A DNA stretch of 64,000 bases. Origin: an uncultured Collinsella sp. (GTDB taxonomy: Bacteria; Actinomycetota; Coriobacteriia; Coriobacteriales; Coriobacteriaceae). The notes beneath the pieces are model-generated. The model did not search any database, had not been told where the DNA came from, and saw only the letters and a program-made list of their open reading frames with translations. How positions within the stretch are numbered: position 1 is the stretch's first letter; every line of letters begins with the position of its first letter. Made by a program: the position numbers and the translations under genes. The stretch covers positions 1 through 64,000 of the forward strand of contig UQHK01000013.1 of NCBI GenBank assembly GCA_900540855.1, written 5' to 3'. Of this stretch, positions 16,593 through 27,200 are shown piece after piece.

Positions 16593-19500
16593 ATGGATCT
16601 TTCGACTTTGATGCCGCAACAACTGCAAGTCGTCAAAACGCTCGACCGCCCGCTGTTTGTCTCGGCAGGTGCCGGCTCGGGCAAGACCTTTACCCTCACG
16701 CGCCGCATCGTCTATGCGCTCTCGCCCGAATCCGGTCCGTTTGTCGAGCATCTGGATCAGGTGCTCGCCATTACCTTTACCAAAGATGCCGCGGCCGAGA
16801 TTCGCGACCGCGTGCGTCGCGCGCTCATCGACGAGGGCATGGACGAGGAAGCCCTGACCGTCGACGATGCGTGGATCTCGACCATTCACGGCATGTGCTC
16901 GCGTATCCTGCGCGCACATGCGTTGGAGCTGGGCATCGATCCCGAGTTCACGGTGCTCACCGATACCGACGAGCTTATGGACCAGGCTGTTGAGCATGTG
17001 CTGGCCCGCGCGACGGCGCCCGATGCCGCCCCCGAGCTCGCCGCTTCGCTTAAGGCCCTCTACGCTTGGTATCCCATGGCGGGCGAGGGTGGGCCGTTTG
17101 GCGCCGGTACCACCATTAAAGGGCTGGTGCGTGAGCTGCTGGAGCTCTCGAGCCAGCTGCCGGGCGGTATGGACGACGTGTGCGTGGCGCGCGGCCAGGC
17201 CGATACCTCGGCACTCGCCGATGCCTATCGTGCGGCGCTGGGCGCAAGCAAGGCCGCGACCGAGAAAGCGCAGGTGGCACTCGATGCCATCGACGCGTTT
17301 GAGGCGAGCGGCAAAACCATGGAGGATGCGGCGCGACTCATGATGTCGTGCAGCATGCCTCGGGCGAGCAAGGCGTTTCCTAAGGAGCAGGTGGAGCTGC
17401 TCAAGGCCGAGGCCGCCGATGCATTTATCAATATCGTGCTGGCCTGCGGTGGTCCCGCGCTCGATGCGCTGGTGGGGCTTGCTCGTGCTGTGGAGGCGGA
17501 ATACCGCGCGCTCAAGGCTGACCAGTCCGCGCTTGATAACAACGACCTGCTGCGCATGGCGTACGAGGCGCTGCGCGATTATCCCGCCATCCGAGCGGCC
17601 TATGAGGGTCGCTTTAAGATGGTCATGATCGATGAGTTCCAGGATACCGACCAGATGCAGGTTGACCTGATCCGTTACCTGACCGGCGCGGGTGAGCGTG
17701 CGCTGTGTACCGTGGGCGATGCGCAGCAGTCGATTTATCGTTTCCGCGGCGCCGAGGTCGAGGTGTTCCGTCGCCAAGAGCGCAAGGTGGGCTCGACGGC
17801 GGCGTCCGAGACGGTCGACACGCTGGATGTCCCCGCCGGCGAGCTCGTCAAGCTCGTGCGCAACTTCCGCAGCCACGACGAGGTGCTGCGCTACGTGGCA
17901 CGCGTCTTCGACGGCGATGACGGCGGCCTGATGCAGGGCTTTTTGGACCTTGAGGCGAGTGACGGCCGCAAGGACACGCTGGTGGCAGACGCCTCGCGTC
18001 GCCAGGCGCTCTTTGTTGCCGGCGGCAGTACGCAGGAGCGCACACAGGCCAAGGCCCGCGCGATCGCGGAGCGGTTCCGCGCGCTTGCCGATGCCGGTCA
18101 GCCCCAGGGCGGCATGGTGCTGCTGCTGGGCCGCATGACCAATGCCGATGTTTACGCACAGGCGTTTCGCGACCAGGGGCTCGACTGCGTCATCGCGGGC
18201 GGCTCGGTCTTTGCCCAGGCTGCCGAGGTCCAAACGGTGCGTGCCCTGGTGTGCGCGCTTGCTAACCCGGCCGATACGGCGCAGGGTCTTATGCCGCTGC
18301 TGGCCTCGCCGATGTTTGCGCTCGGCGCTCAGGAGTTCCTGGCGCTGGCGACCAAGCTGGACGACCAGACGGGGGAAACCTCGCGCCGCAACATCGACGT
18401 GGGCATCATGAGCGATTCCGATGTGCCGGGTTTGCAAGACTTGCCGCTCGTGACGCGCGCCCGCGAGGTGCTGCGGTATGCGCTCCGTCGCGTGGGCCGC
18501 GATTCGTTCGCCGCCATCGCGCGCGACGTGGTCAACGCCTCCGGCTGGTTTGTGCGTCTGGCACAGCGTGGTCCCGAGGGCAAGGCCATTGCCGCCAACG
18601 TGCTCAAGGCGCTCGACGCCGTGGCCGAGGCAGAGGCCGAGCTCGGCAACTCGCCGCGCTCCATTGCGCTCGCCTTCGACCGCTTCTTGGCGGGCAAGGA
18701 GGCCCCGGGCGCGCTCAACGAGGAGGGCGACGGCGCGGTACGCATCATGACCGTGCATGCGTCCAAGGGTCTGGAGTACCCGGTCGTAGCGGTTGCCGAG
18801 TGTTTTGGCGTGCGCAAATCGTCCGGTGCGGCTCAGATGGGGCGTGTCGAGGGCGGAGCGCAGGTCGTGGCGCTGCCGGCACGCTTCGACGGCGTTAAAC
18901 TCGCGGACGGCACGTTCGTGAAGGGCGACGACGTCAAAAGGCAGTTTGAGCATGCGTTTAAGGGCAAGGGCACGTCGCTGTGGCTGCCGCCGGAGCTCAT
19001 GGAGGACGTCTGTGCGACGGGTTCTCCCGCCGAGGCATTTGCTCGCCTGCGCAACGATGACCTGCAGCTTTCGCTCGAGGAGCGGGCCCGCTTGCTCTAC
19101 GTTGCCATGACGCGTGCCCGCGAGCTGGTGATCTTGGCGATGGATGTCGGCGTGAGCCGCGGCAAGGTGTGTGCGCCGACCTTCGACGTCGAGACCGATC
19201 TGACTTACGACGTGCTGCGCCGCATCCTGCCGACCGACAGTCTGGACATGCCGCAGCTCGATAGCGACCGTTTGGTGTTCGACAACTCCAAGCCGGGCGA
19301 CTACGAGCTCATCTCGCTGGCGGACTTTACGTTTGGCGAGCAGGCGTTTGAGGCTAACGCTTCGCTGGATGCCGAGGGCAGGCTTGTTCGCGGCGATGTC
19401 GATGTCGCTGATAATGCTGCGCACTCAACTGTGCCCGGTCCTGCCGACTCCAAGCCCGATTCGTTTGAGCTTGTGTATCCCCAGGCAGTGGGCGTGCGCA

Positions 19501-20219
19501 TGGGCATCTGTCCGTTTCCGGCGCGTGACTCGTATAGCTACTCGTCAATCGCCGCGGCGCTCCATGCCGAGACGGAAGACCGTGCCGCCGAGGCGCGTGT
19601 GCCCATGGACGAGTCCGGCGATGATGCGGAGTCGGATGGTTCCGAGATGACGGATGCGGACGTGGCCGCCGTTGAGCCCGCCGGCAATCCCATGGCGCTG
19701 GGCTCGGCCTTCCACGCCGCCTGCCAGTGGCTCATCGAGATGGGTGCCGATGCGCTGCCCGCTGAGCGTGCCGATGCGCTGGCGCGCCTGTGGTGCCTGA
19801 CGCCGGAGCAGCGCGAACGCTTCGACGTTGCCCTGGACCGCTGGCTCAAGTCGGCTGTTCGTGCCGAGCTGCTCGCGTGGCCGTGTATCCGTGCCGAGGT
19901 GCCGTTCTTTTCGCTGGGCTGCGAGGACGAGGACATCGCTCGCTACGGTGCATATGCCGAAGGCGCCATCGACGCTTTGGCGACAAACCCGGCCGATCCG
20001 TCGCGCGCGCTGGTCATCGACTACAAGACGGGTGGCACGCCGGACGAGACGCCGGACCAGCTGCGGGAGAAGCACGCCCTGCAGGCGCGCGTCTACGCCG
20101 ATGTTCTGCACAAGGCGGGCTTTGAGGTCGTGACCGTCAAGTTCGTCCGCGTGGAGCAGGCGAATCCAGCCATCTTCGTCGAACCCGCCGAACCTCAAGT
20201 AGTCACCTACAACTTCTAG
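16593..20219 (+). CDS. addA: AddA-like UvrD-family helicase-nuclease
   Basis: This 1208-residue protein combines a superfamily 1 helicase with a C-terminal RecB nuclease, as in AddA. Motifs in order: Walker A AGAGSGKT (residues 25-32), DEFQDTD (motif II), GDAQQSIYRFRGA (III), TVHASKGLEYPVVAV (V), LYVAMTRAREL (VI), then AFHAACQWLIE and ALVIDYKTGG of the nuclease. It is predicted to form the AddAB enzyme with the upstream gene for recombination repair. The start ATG 16593 has AAGGAGGG 12 bases upstream, inside the end of addB, indicating translational coupling. Confidence 0.9.
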   Translation: MDLSTLMPQQLQVVKTLDRPLFVSAGAGSGKTFTLTRRIVYALSPESGPFVEHLDQVLAITFTKDAAAEIRDRVRRALIDEGMDEEALTVDDAWISTIHGMCSRILRAHALELGIDPEFTVLTDTDELMDQAVEHVLARATAPDAAPELAASLKALYAWYPMAGEGGPFGAGTTIKGLVRELLELSSQLPGGMDDVCVARGQADTSALADAYRAALGASKAATEKAQVALDAIDAFEASGKTMEDAARLMMSCSMPRASKAFPKEQVELLKAEAADAFINIVLACGGPALDALVGLARAVEAEYRALKADQSALDNNDLLRMAYEALRDYPAIRAAYEGRFKMVMIDEFQDTDQMQVDLIRYLTGAGERALCTVGDAQQSIYRFRGAEVEVFRRQERKVGSTAASETVDTLDVPAGELVKLVRNFRSHDEVLRYVARVFDGDDGGLMQGFLDLEASDGRKDTLVADASRRQALFVAGGSTQERTQAKARAIAERFRALADAGQPQGGMVLLLGRMTNADVYAQAFRDQGLDCVIAGGSVFAQAAEVQTVRALVCALANPADTAQGLMPLLASPMFALGAQEFLALATKLDDQTGETSRRNIDVGIMSDSDVPGLQDLPLVTRAREVLRYALRRVGRDSFAAIARDVVNASGWFVRLAQRGPEGKAIAANVLKALDAVAEAEAELGNSPRSIALAFDRFLAGKEAPGALNEEGDGAVRIMTVHASKGLEYPVVAVAECFGVRKSSGAAQMGRVEGGAQVVALPARFDGVKLADGTFVKGDDVKRQFEHAFKGKGTSLWLPPELMEDVCATGSPAEAFARLRNDDLQLSLEERARLLYVAMTRARELVILAMDVGVSRGKVCAPTFDVETDLTYDVLRRILPTDSLDMPQLDSDRLVFDNSKPGDYELISLADFTFGEQAFEANASLDAEGRLVRGDVDVADNAAHSTVPGPADSKPDSFELVYPQAVGVRMGICPFPARDSYSYSSIAAALHAETEDRAAEARVPMDESGDDAESDGSEMTDADVAAVEPAGNPMALGSAFHAACQWLIEMGADALPAERADALARLWCLTPEQRERFDVALDRWLKSAVRAELLAWPCIRAEVPFFSLGCEDEDIARYGAYAEGAIDALATNPADPSRALVIDYKTGGTPDETPDQLREKHALQARVYADVLHKAGFEVVTVKFVRVEQANPAIFVEPAEPQVVTYNF

Positions 20220-20230
20220 CCCTCAATAAC

Positions 20231-20293
20231 TTGCGGTGGAATACGGACTGTTTTGGCCAAAAAAGCCGCCAAACAGTCCGCATTTCACCGCAA
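20231..20293. repeat. Hairpin repeat between addA and dnaE
   Basis: Arms 20231-20257 and 20265-20293 pair through nearly their whole length (TTGCGGTG...CGGACTGTTT...GGC) with a short A-rich loop. There is no T tract after it, so it is not a classical terminator. It looks like a chromosomal palindromic repeat. Confidence 0.72.
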
Positions 20294-20393
20294 CTCAAGA
20301 GGAGCCGTGTGGGTTTGGCTAGGTTCGGGTGCCGTCCGCGCCGTGCGGTAAAATCGTTCAGTCAGAACACGAACCCGCATCGGAGCTCATCAC

Positions 20394-23300
20394 ATGGCAT
20401 TCGTCCATCTGCACAATCACACTGTCTTCTCCATGCTCGACGGCGCAACCCGTATCCAGGATATGGTCAACCGTGCCGTTGAGCTTGGCATGCCCGCCGT
20501 GGCCATTACCGACCACGGCTACATGTATGGCGTGCCCGATCTGGCGCTGGCCTGTGACGCCGTCAACCACAACACGCCTGAGTACAAAACCTGGAGCCAC
20601 GACAAGGCCTTCCTGGAAAAGGACCGCCGCGACGAGCTGGTGGAGCCCGATCCCGAGGCAAACCCGCGCGAGCATGCCCAGTATGTGAAGGACATGGCCA
20701 TGTGGGACGAGAAAGGCAACATCGACGAGCTCAAGCCGCCCCTGGTCATCAAGCCCATCTTTGGCTGCGAGGTTTACTTTACGCCGGACGAGACCCTTGC
20801 TCGCGACCATAAGCCCGAGCTCTACCACATGATCCTTCTGGCCAAGGACCAGGAGGGCTACGTCAACCTGATGCAGACGGTTTCCGAGGCAGCCGTGCAG
20901 GGCTTTTACTACAAGCCGCGCGTGACGCTCGACAACCTGCGCCGCCACGCCAAGGGCATGATCTGCACGAGCGCCTGCATCGCGGGCATCATCCCCAAAT
21001 ACATCGACCGCGGCGACATGGAAGGCGCCATCAAGTGGGCCGAGACCTTCCGCGATACCTTTGACCCCGGCGACTTTTACATCGAGATTCAGGAACACGG
21101 CATCACCACCGACAACGGCCTGACCGATGAGCAGATGGACCGCACGCTCATCGATATCGCCAAGCAGGTGGGTGTCAAGGTCATCGCCACCAACGACTTC
21201 CACTACCTGCGCCGCGAGGACGCGCCGGTGCAGGACGTCATCATGTGCATCGGCATGAACGCCAAGGTCGATGACCCCAACCGCATGCGCATGACCGGTT
21301 CGGAGTTTTACATGAAGACCGAGGAGGAGATGCGGGCGATGTTCCCGTATTGCCCCGAGGCCTGCGACAACACGCTCGAGATCGCCGATAAGTGCTACGT
21401 TGAGCTGGACTGGGATTCCATCATCCTGCCGCGCTTCCCGTTGCTCGACCCCGGCGAGACGCACGAGAGCCAGTTCCGCCGCGAGTGCGAGAAGGGCCTG
21501 CGCCAGCACTATGGTGACGACTGGGCCACGCGCGAGATCGGCGGCGTCAATATCAAAGAGCGCTTTGAGTACGAATACAAGGTCATCTGCGACAAGGGCT
21601 TTGCCGCCTACTTTTTGATCGTTGCCGAGTACGTGCAATGGGCCAAGGACAACGGCATCGGCGTCGGCCCCGGCCGTGGCTCGGCCGCCGGCGCCATCGT
21701 CGCCTACGCCATGAACATCACCGCGTTCGACCCGCTCGAGAACGGCCTGATGTTCGAGAGGTTCCTGTCCCCGCAGCGTACCGAGATGCCCGATATCGAT
21801 ATGGACTTCGACGATGAGCGGCGCCTCGAGGTCGTGGAGCACGTTCGCCAGCTCTACGGCCCCGAGAAGGTCACCCACGTCATCACCTACTCGACCATTA
21901 AGGCCAAGCAGGCCATCAACGACGCCGCTCGCGTCCTGGACTACCCGGTCTACATGGGCCAGCGTCTGTCCAAGATGGTCTCGAGCGACCCCAAGGTCAA
22001 GCTCAAGCAGGTGCTCGAAAAGCAACCCGGCAAAGAGGATCTGTTTAACCCCGACTTTGCCGAGGCCTATAAAAAGGACGACGACGCCCGCCGCATCATC
22101 GACACGGCGCTCTCAATCGAGGGCCTCACCCGTGGCGAGGGCGTGCACGCTTGCGCCGTTCTGATCTGCCGTGACCCCGTCAACGAGCACGTGCCCACCA
22201 AGCTCGACACCAAGGGCGGCGTCGAGATTACCCAGTACGAGGGCCATACCGTCGCCGATATGGGCCTGCTCAAGATGGACTTCTTGGGCCTGCGCACGCT
22301 GACGGTTATCTCCAAGGCAAAGGCAAACATCAAGAAGAACTTCGGCATCGACATCAAAGAGGAAGAGATTCCCTTTGACGACCCCGAGATCTTTAAGCTC
22401 ATGGGTTCCGGCCACACCGCCGGCGTCTTCCAGGTCGAGTCCGCCGGCATGACGGCCACGATCAAGAACATGAAGCCCACCGAGTACAAGCACGTCGTGG
22501 CATTGATCGCCCTGTACCGCCCGGGCCCGCTGGGCGCCGGCATGGTCTCGTCCTACATCAACCGTATGAACGGCAAGGAGCCGGCCGTCTCCTACGACGA
22601 CCGTCTGGACGACATCCTGGGCGAAACCTACGGCACCATGGTCTACCAGGAGCAGGTTATGCTCATCTCCGTCGAGATGTGCGGCTTCTCCAAGGGCGAA
22701 TCGGACTCGCGTATCCGTAAGCCCGTGGCTAAGAAAAAGATCAAGCTGCTCACGTCGACGGTGCTGCACTGGGAGGATGGCTCGGACGAGACCACCTACG
22801 ACCACTGGATGAACGGCGCTATCAAGAACAACTACACGCGCGAGGTCGCCCAGAAGATTTGGGACGATGTTCTCGAGTTCGCGTCCTACGCCTTCAACAA
22901 GTCGCACTCCGCCGGCTACGCCATCCTGGTTATGCAGACGGCGTGGCTCAAGGCGCACTATCCGCATGAGTACATGGCGGCCGTTCTGACCTCCTATACG
23001 GGCAAGACCGACAAGATCGTGCACTACGTCTCGGCGTGCCGTCACGACGGCATCCCCGTGCTTTCGCCAGATGTCAACGAGTCCGGTACCGAGTTCACGG
23101 CTACTAAGGAGGGCGTGCGCTTTGGTCTGGCCGGCATCCGCGGCGTGGGCACCGGCGTGGCGCAGGCGATTATCGCCGAGCGCGAGGCGGGTGGTCCGTT
23201 TAAGACGCTGCACGACTTTGTCGAGCGCGTGGACTCGAGCCAGGCCAACCGTCGCGTGATCGAATCGCTGATCAAGGCAGGCGCCTTTGACTCCACGGGG

Positions 23301-24197
23301 TATCCGCGTCGCCAGATGATGCACTTTGTGGACAAGAACAACCCCGAGAACATCATCGACGCCGCGGTGAAGCGCCAGAAGGATCGCGCGAGCGGCCAGA
23401 CCTCGTTCTTCGATATGTTTGGCGACGTTGAGGGCTCGGGCTTCGAGGTCAGCGTGCCCGATCCGGATGGCCAGGAGTGGGACCGCCACCTTAAGCTGAG
23501 CCAGGAGAAGGAGGTTCTGGGCATCTATGTCTCGGACCACCCGCTGCGCCCGTTTGAGTATGCGCTAGCCAAGGCGCGCGACTTTTCGTTCTCGCAGATC
23601 GACACTGGCTACGAAGTTCAGAATCCTACGGGCGGCACCATCAACCAGGAGATTCCCGAGGGCAAAGCGCTGTGGTGGGCCGGCATGGTCTCGAGCGTGT
23701 CCAAGCGCGTGACCAAAAACGGCGACCCCATGGGCATCGTGCAGCTCGAGGACATGGAAGGCGAGGCCACGGTCGTGGTGTTCCCCAAGACCTACAAGGA
23801 GGCCGAGGGGTACCTGTACGGCGAGGTCGATCCCGAGACCGGCGCGCAGCTGTCCGATGCGTTTGTGCGCATTAAGGGCAAGCTCGAGCGCTCGGACCGC
23901 GGCGACCAGATTATCGCGCAGGAGATTGTGCCGCTGGAGCTCAACGAGGAGAACAACAAGCCCAAGGTCTTTGAGGTCATGGTGCCCAACAGCCGCTTTA
24001 GCCAGGGCAATATGGCACGCTTGGCCACGGTGCTCACCACCAACCCGGGCGGCGATCGCGTGGAGATCTTTATCGAGCAGGTGGACGGGCGCGTGCTGCG
24101 CGCCGAGGTGCCTGCCAAGGTCAACGCGCGCTCGATTCCGCTGCTGGCCGAGGCCAAGGCCATCGTGGGTAACCAAGGCAGAGTGACGGTGATCTAA
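20394..24197 (+). CDS. dnaE: DNA polymerase III alpha subunit
   Basis: This is the replicative polymerase subunit, 1267 residues, of the DnaE1 layout. The PHP domain opens with HLHNHT (residues 5-10). The palm contains GVGPGRGSAAGA (about 423) and the catalytic PDIDMDFDDERR (about 465-476). A helix-hairpin-helix region (RGVGTGVAQAI) and a C-terminal OB fold (about 1090-1140, WAGMVSSVSKRVTKNG) follow. An insertion-like acidic/polar segment near residues 60-110 lies within the PHP domain. The next gene starts 38 bases later, so they may be cotranscribed. Confidence 0.97.
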   Translation: MAFVHLHNHTVFSMLDGATRIQDMVNRAVELGMPAVAITDHGYMYGVPDLALACDAVNHNTPEYKTWSHDKAFLEKDRRDELVEPDPEANPREHAQYVKDMAMWDEKGNIDELKPPLVIKPIFGCEVYFTPDETLARDHKPELYHMILLAKDQEGYVNLMQTVSEAAVQGFYYKPRVTLDNLRRHAKGMICTSACIAGIIPKYIDRGDMEGAIKWAETFRDTFDPGDFYIEIQEHGITTDNGLTDEQMDRTLIDIAKQVGVKVIATNDFHYLRREDAPVQDVIMCIGMNAKVDDPNRMRMTGSEFYMKTEEEMRAMFPYCPEACDNTLEIADKCYVELDWDSIILPRFPLLDPGETHESQFRRECEKGLRQHYGDDWATREIGGVNIKERFEYEYKVICDKGFAAYFLIVAEYVQWAKDNGIGVGPGRGSAAGAIVAYAMNITAFDPLENGLMFERFLSPQRTEMPDIDMDFDDERRLEVVEHVRQLYGPEKVTHVITYSTIKAKQAINDAARVLDYPVYMGQRLSKMVSSDPKVKLKQVLEKQPGKEDLFNPDFAEAYKKDDDARRIIDTALSIEGLTRGEGVHACAVLICRDPVNEHVPTKLDTKGGVEITQYEGHTVADMGLLKMDFLGLRTLTVISKAKANIKKNFGIDIKEEEIPFDDPEIFKLMGSGHTAGVFQVESAGMTATIKNMKPTEYKHVVALIALYRPGPLGAGMVSSYINRMNGKEPAVSYDDRLDDILGETYGTMVYQEQVMLISVEMCGFSKGESDSRIRKPVAKKKIKLLTSTVLHWEDGSDETTYDHWMNGAIKNNYTREVAQKIWDDVLEFASYAFNKSHSAGYAILVMQTAWLKAHYPHEYMAAVLTSYTGKTDKIVHYVSACRHDGIPVLSPDVNESGTEFTATKEGVRFGLAGIRGVGTGVAQAIIAEREAGGPFKTLHDFVERVDSSQANRRVIESLIKAGAFDSTGYPRRQMMHFVDKNNPENIIDAAVKRQKDRASGQTSFFDMFGDVEGSGFEVSVPDPDGQEWDRHLKLSQEKEVLGIYVSDHPLRPFEYALAKARDFSFSQIDTGYEVQNPTGGTINQEIPEGKALWWAGMVSSVSKRVTKNGDPMGIVQLEDMEGEATVVVFPKTYKEAEGYLYGEVDPETGAQLSDAFVRIKGKLERSDRGDQIIAQEIVPLELNEENNKPKVFEVMVPNSRFSQGNMARLATVLTTNPGGDRVEIFIEQVDGRVLRAEVPAKVNARSIPLLAEAKAIVGNQGRVTVI

Positions 24198-24235
24198 GGG
24201 CGACCTTGCTGGTCCGTGCGAGATTGGAGGAAGTG

Positions 24236-27200
24236 ATGGCACAGGGGACGCTTGTGCAGGCGCTCCGGAAAGAGGCGGCGCTGAGCGGTACCTTTATGAA
24301 GGGCCGCTCGCTCATGCTCAACGGCGCCGTGCTGTCGATTGAGGACAGCGGCTCGCGCTTCTCCAAAAACGTGACGGTTGAGGGTTCGGTGCGCGGCTCG
24401 CGCGGCGACCTGTACAAGACGCACGTGGCGCTCGACATGGACGAGCACGAGGTGATTGACTACGACTGCGATTGCCCCGCCGCCTATCGTTACCCCGGTA
24501 TGTGCAAGCACGCTATTGCCACGGCTCTGGCGTATTTGGATGCCAGCGGCGCCGAGCCCGTCGAAGGTTTGCGCACGCCGGTCCGCACGTTTACGGCGCA
24601 GCCGAAACAGCCCGTTCGCACCGCGCCCAAAGCGCCGGCCGTCAACCCCAACTTTCCCTTTCCGGCGCCCGTCCCCACGAGCCCCAGCCTCATGGCGGCG
24701 CTCTCCGATCTTTCGGACGCGCGCATGGATGAGCTGGCGAGCATGCGCCGCAAGCTTGCCGGTGCCGTTGATCCCGACGCCCCCAAAGCGGCGTTGGAGC
24801 CTTCGCTGGTGCCGTACTACAATCCGCTGTTCGCCGACCGCTTTAGCTGGGCGCTCGAGTTCCGCATTCGCTGCGGTTCGGTGTCCTACGTGGTCAAGGA
24901 TATCGACGGCATGGCCGACGCCTATGTCCGAGGCGGTACGTTCTCGTACGGCAAGAAGCTCACGTTTGTCCATACGCCCGAAGCCTTCGAAGACGTGTCG
25001 ACAAAGCTGCTCAACCTTGTCGTGACGACAGTTGCCTATCTCGATGACATCACAAGTTCGCGTTCGGCGTCGTACGACTTTGCCCGCAGCGGTTTTGTTG
25101 CCGAGCGTCAGTTACCGCTGTCCGAGCATAGCATCGTATATGTGCTGGACCTGTTGCGCGGCAAGACTATCTCTTTTGAGCCCGCCTGGTCGCGGGGGAT
25201 GACGACGCATCGCACCTATGACGTGGCGGTTGAGATGCCTCCGGAAGGGGCGGACGAGGCGCTGTCTAAGCGCCCACCGCTCCTTGCCGCCAAAATCGCG
25301 CCGGCGGCTGGTGGCAGCTACGATCTACGCCTGCCGGCCGATGCATACTGCTTTGCTTCGGGCGACGTTGCCTATCTGGTCGACACCCGCCGTGCGCGCC
25401 GTACCGATGTAGCGTTTGCCCAGCATGCGGCGCCGTTTCTATCGCGCTTGCTGCCCTGTCGCACGCCGGTCCATATCGCCGCCGAGCAGGTGGGGGAGTT
25501 CTGTCGTATGGCGCTGCCCATTTTGCGCGACTACACCGACCTTACCGCGCCCGCTGCGCTCGATACCGTGGCGCCCGAGCCGAGCTTTGCCATGGCGATT
25601 GGCGTCGACGATGGGCTCGTGACCTGCAAAGTTACGGTTACCTACGGCGACTGGTCGGCAGATCTCTTTAGTCTGGGCGCTCCGGGCAGCCCCTTCGAAG
25701 AGCGGCGCCCGGGCGTTCCGCCGCGCGACGAGGTGGCGGAGTTTCGCGTTATGGACACGGCGGCCCTGTACTTCGATTTCCACGAGGGCGGCCTAGCGTT
25801 TGAGGAACGCGATGACGAGAGCCTGTTCCACTTGCTGACCGAGGGCCTGTCTGCCCTGTCCGAGTTGGGCGAGGTCATGCTCAGCGACCGTCTGCGCCAG
25901 ATCTCGGTCCGCCCCGCGCCCAAGCTCTCGGTTCGTGCGACCGTTAAGAGCAATCTGCTCGATGTCGAGCTGGGCGCGAGCGGGCTTTCGGCCGCGGACC
26001 TTGCCGTCTATCTCGATTCGTACAAGCGCCATCAAACGTTTGCGCGCCTTACGTCCGGCGACATCATTCGCCTGGACGAGGGGGCGCGCGCCGCGTTTGG
26101 CCTTGCCGAGGACCTGGGTGTCGATGCCGTCGACCTGCTCGACGGCGTGTCGCTTCCCGCGTCGAGCACCCTGTTCGTCGACAGCATGCTCGCACGCACG
26201 CCGGCGCTCGAGGCCGATCGCGACGCTGCGTTCCGCCGTACCGTCGAGCGCCTGGACACGCTCGGCAAGATGGACTTTACGGTGCCGGCATCGCTCAAGG
26301 CAACGATGCGCGGCTACCAGGTCGACGGATACCAGTGGCTCGGCTCGCTCGAACACCTGGGCCTTGGCGGCATCTTGGCCGACGACATGGGCCTGGGCAA
26401 AACGCTCCAGATGATTGCGCATATTCTGGCGCGCGTGGAGGCGGGGGACACCAAGCCCACGCTCGTGGTATGCCCGGCCTCACTCGTGTACAACTGGACT
26501 GCCGAGCTGGAGCGCTTTGCCCCGTCGCTCGATGTGTGCGCCATTGTGGGCGCCAAGGCTCAACGCCGCGTGCAGATCGCCGGCGTGGCCGAGCATAGCG
26601 TGGTTGTGACGTCGTATGATCTTATGCGGCGCGATATCGACGAGTACGTCGAGCAGGATTTTGCCCGCGTGGTGCTCGATGAGGCCCAGTACATTAAAAA
26701 CCCGCTCACGCAGGTGGCGCGCGCCGCAAAGCGCCTGCCTGCCGGCGCGCGCTTTGCCCTGACGGGCACGCCCATCGAAAACCGCTTGTCCGAGCTTTGG
26801 AGCATCTTCGACTTTTTGATGCCGGGCCTTTTGGGGACGCGCGAGTCGTTTGCCAAGCGCTTTGAGAGCCCCGTCGAGCATGCCGAGGGCGATAGCGCCG
26901 CTCGCCTGCAGGCGCTCGTGTCGCCGTTTGTGCTGCGCCGTGTTAAGGAAGACGTGGTGGCCGACCTGCCCGAGAAGATCGAGGACACCGTCATGGCACA
27001 GCTTACCGGCGAGCAACGCAAGCTCTACCTGGCCAACCAGGACCGCATCGCCCAGCAGGTGCAGCACCGCGAGGCTGGGGAGTTTAAGAAGGACAAGCTC
27101 AAGGTGCTCGCCGAGCTCACCAAGCTGCGCCAGATCTGCTGCGACCCGCGTCTACACTACGAGGATTACAAGGCGGGGAGCGCCAAGCTCGATACGTGTA

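Noticed and set aside
15672..19424. Very long open frame (about 1250 codons) on the minus strand
   Set aside because: It runs antisense to the end of addB and most of addA, both clearly real. GC-rich third positions leave the opposite strand open; the translation lacks any family motif.
20358..22025. 555-codon minus-strand open frame
   Set aside because: It mirrors the first third of dnaE and has no protein-like composition.
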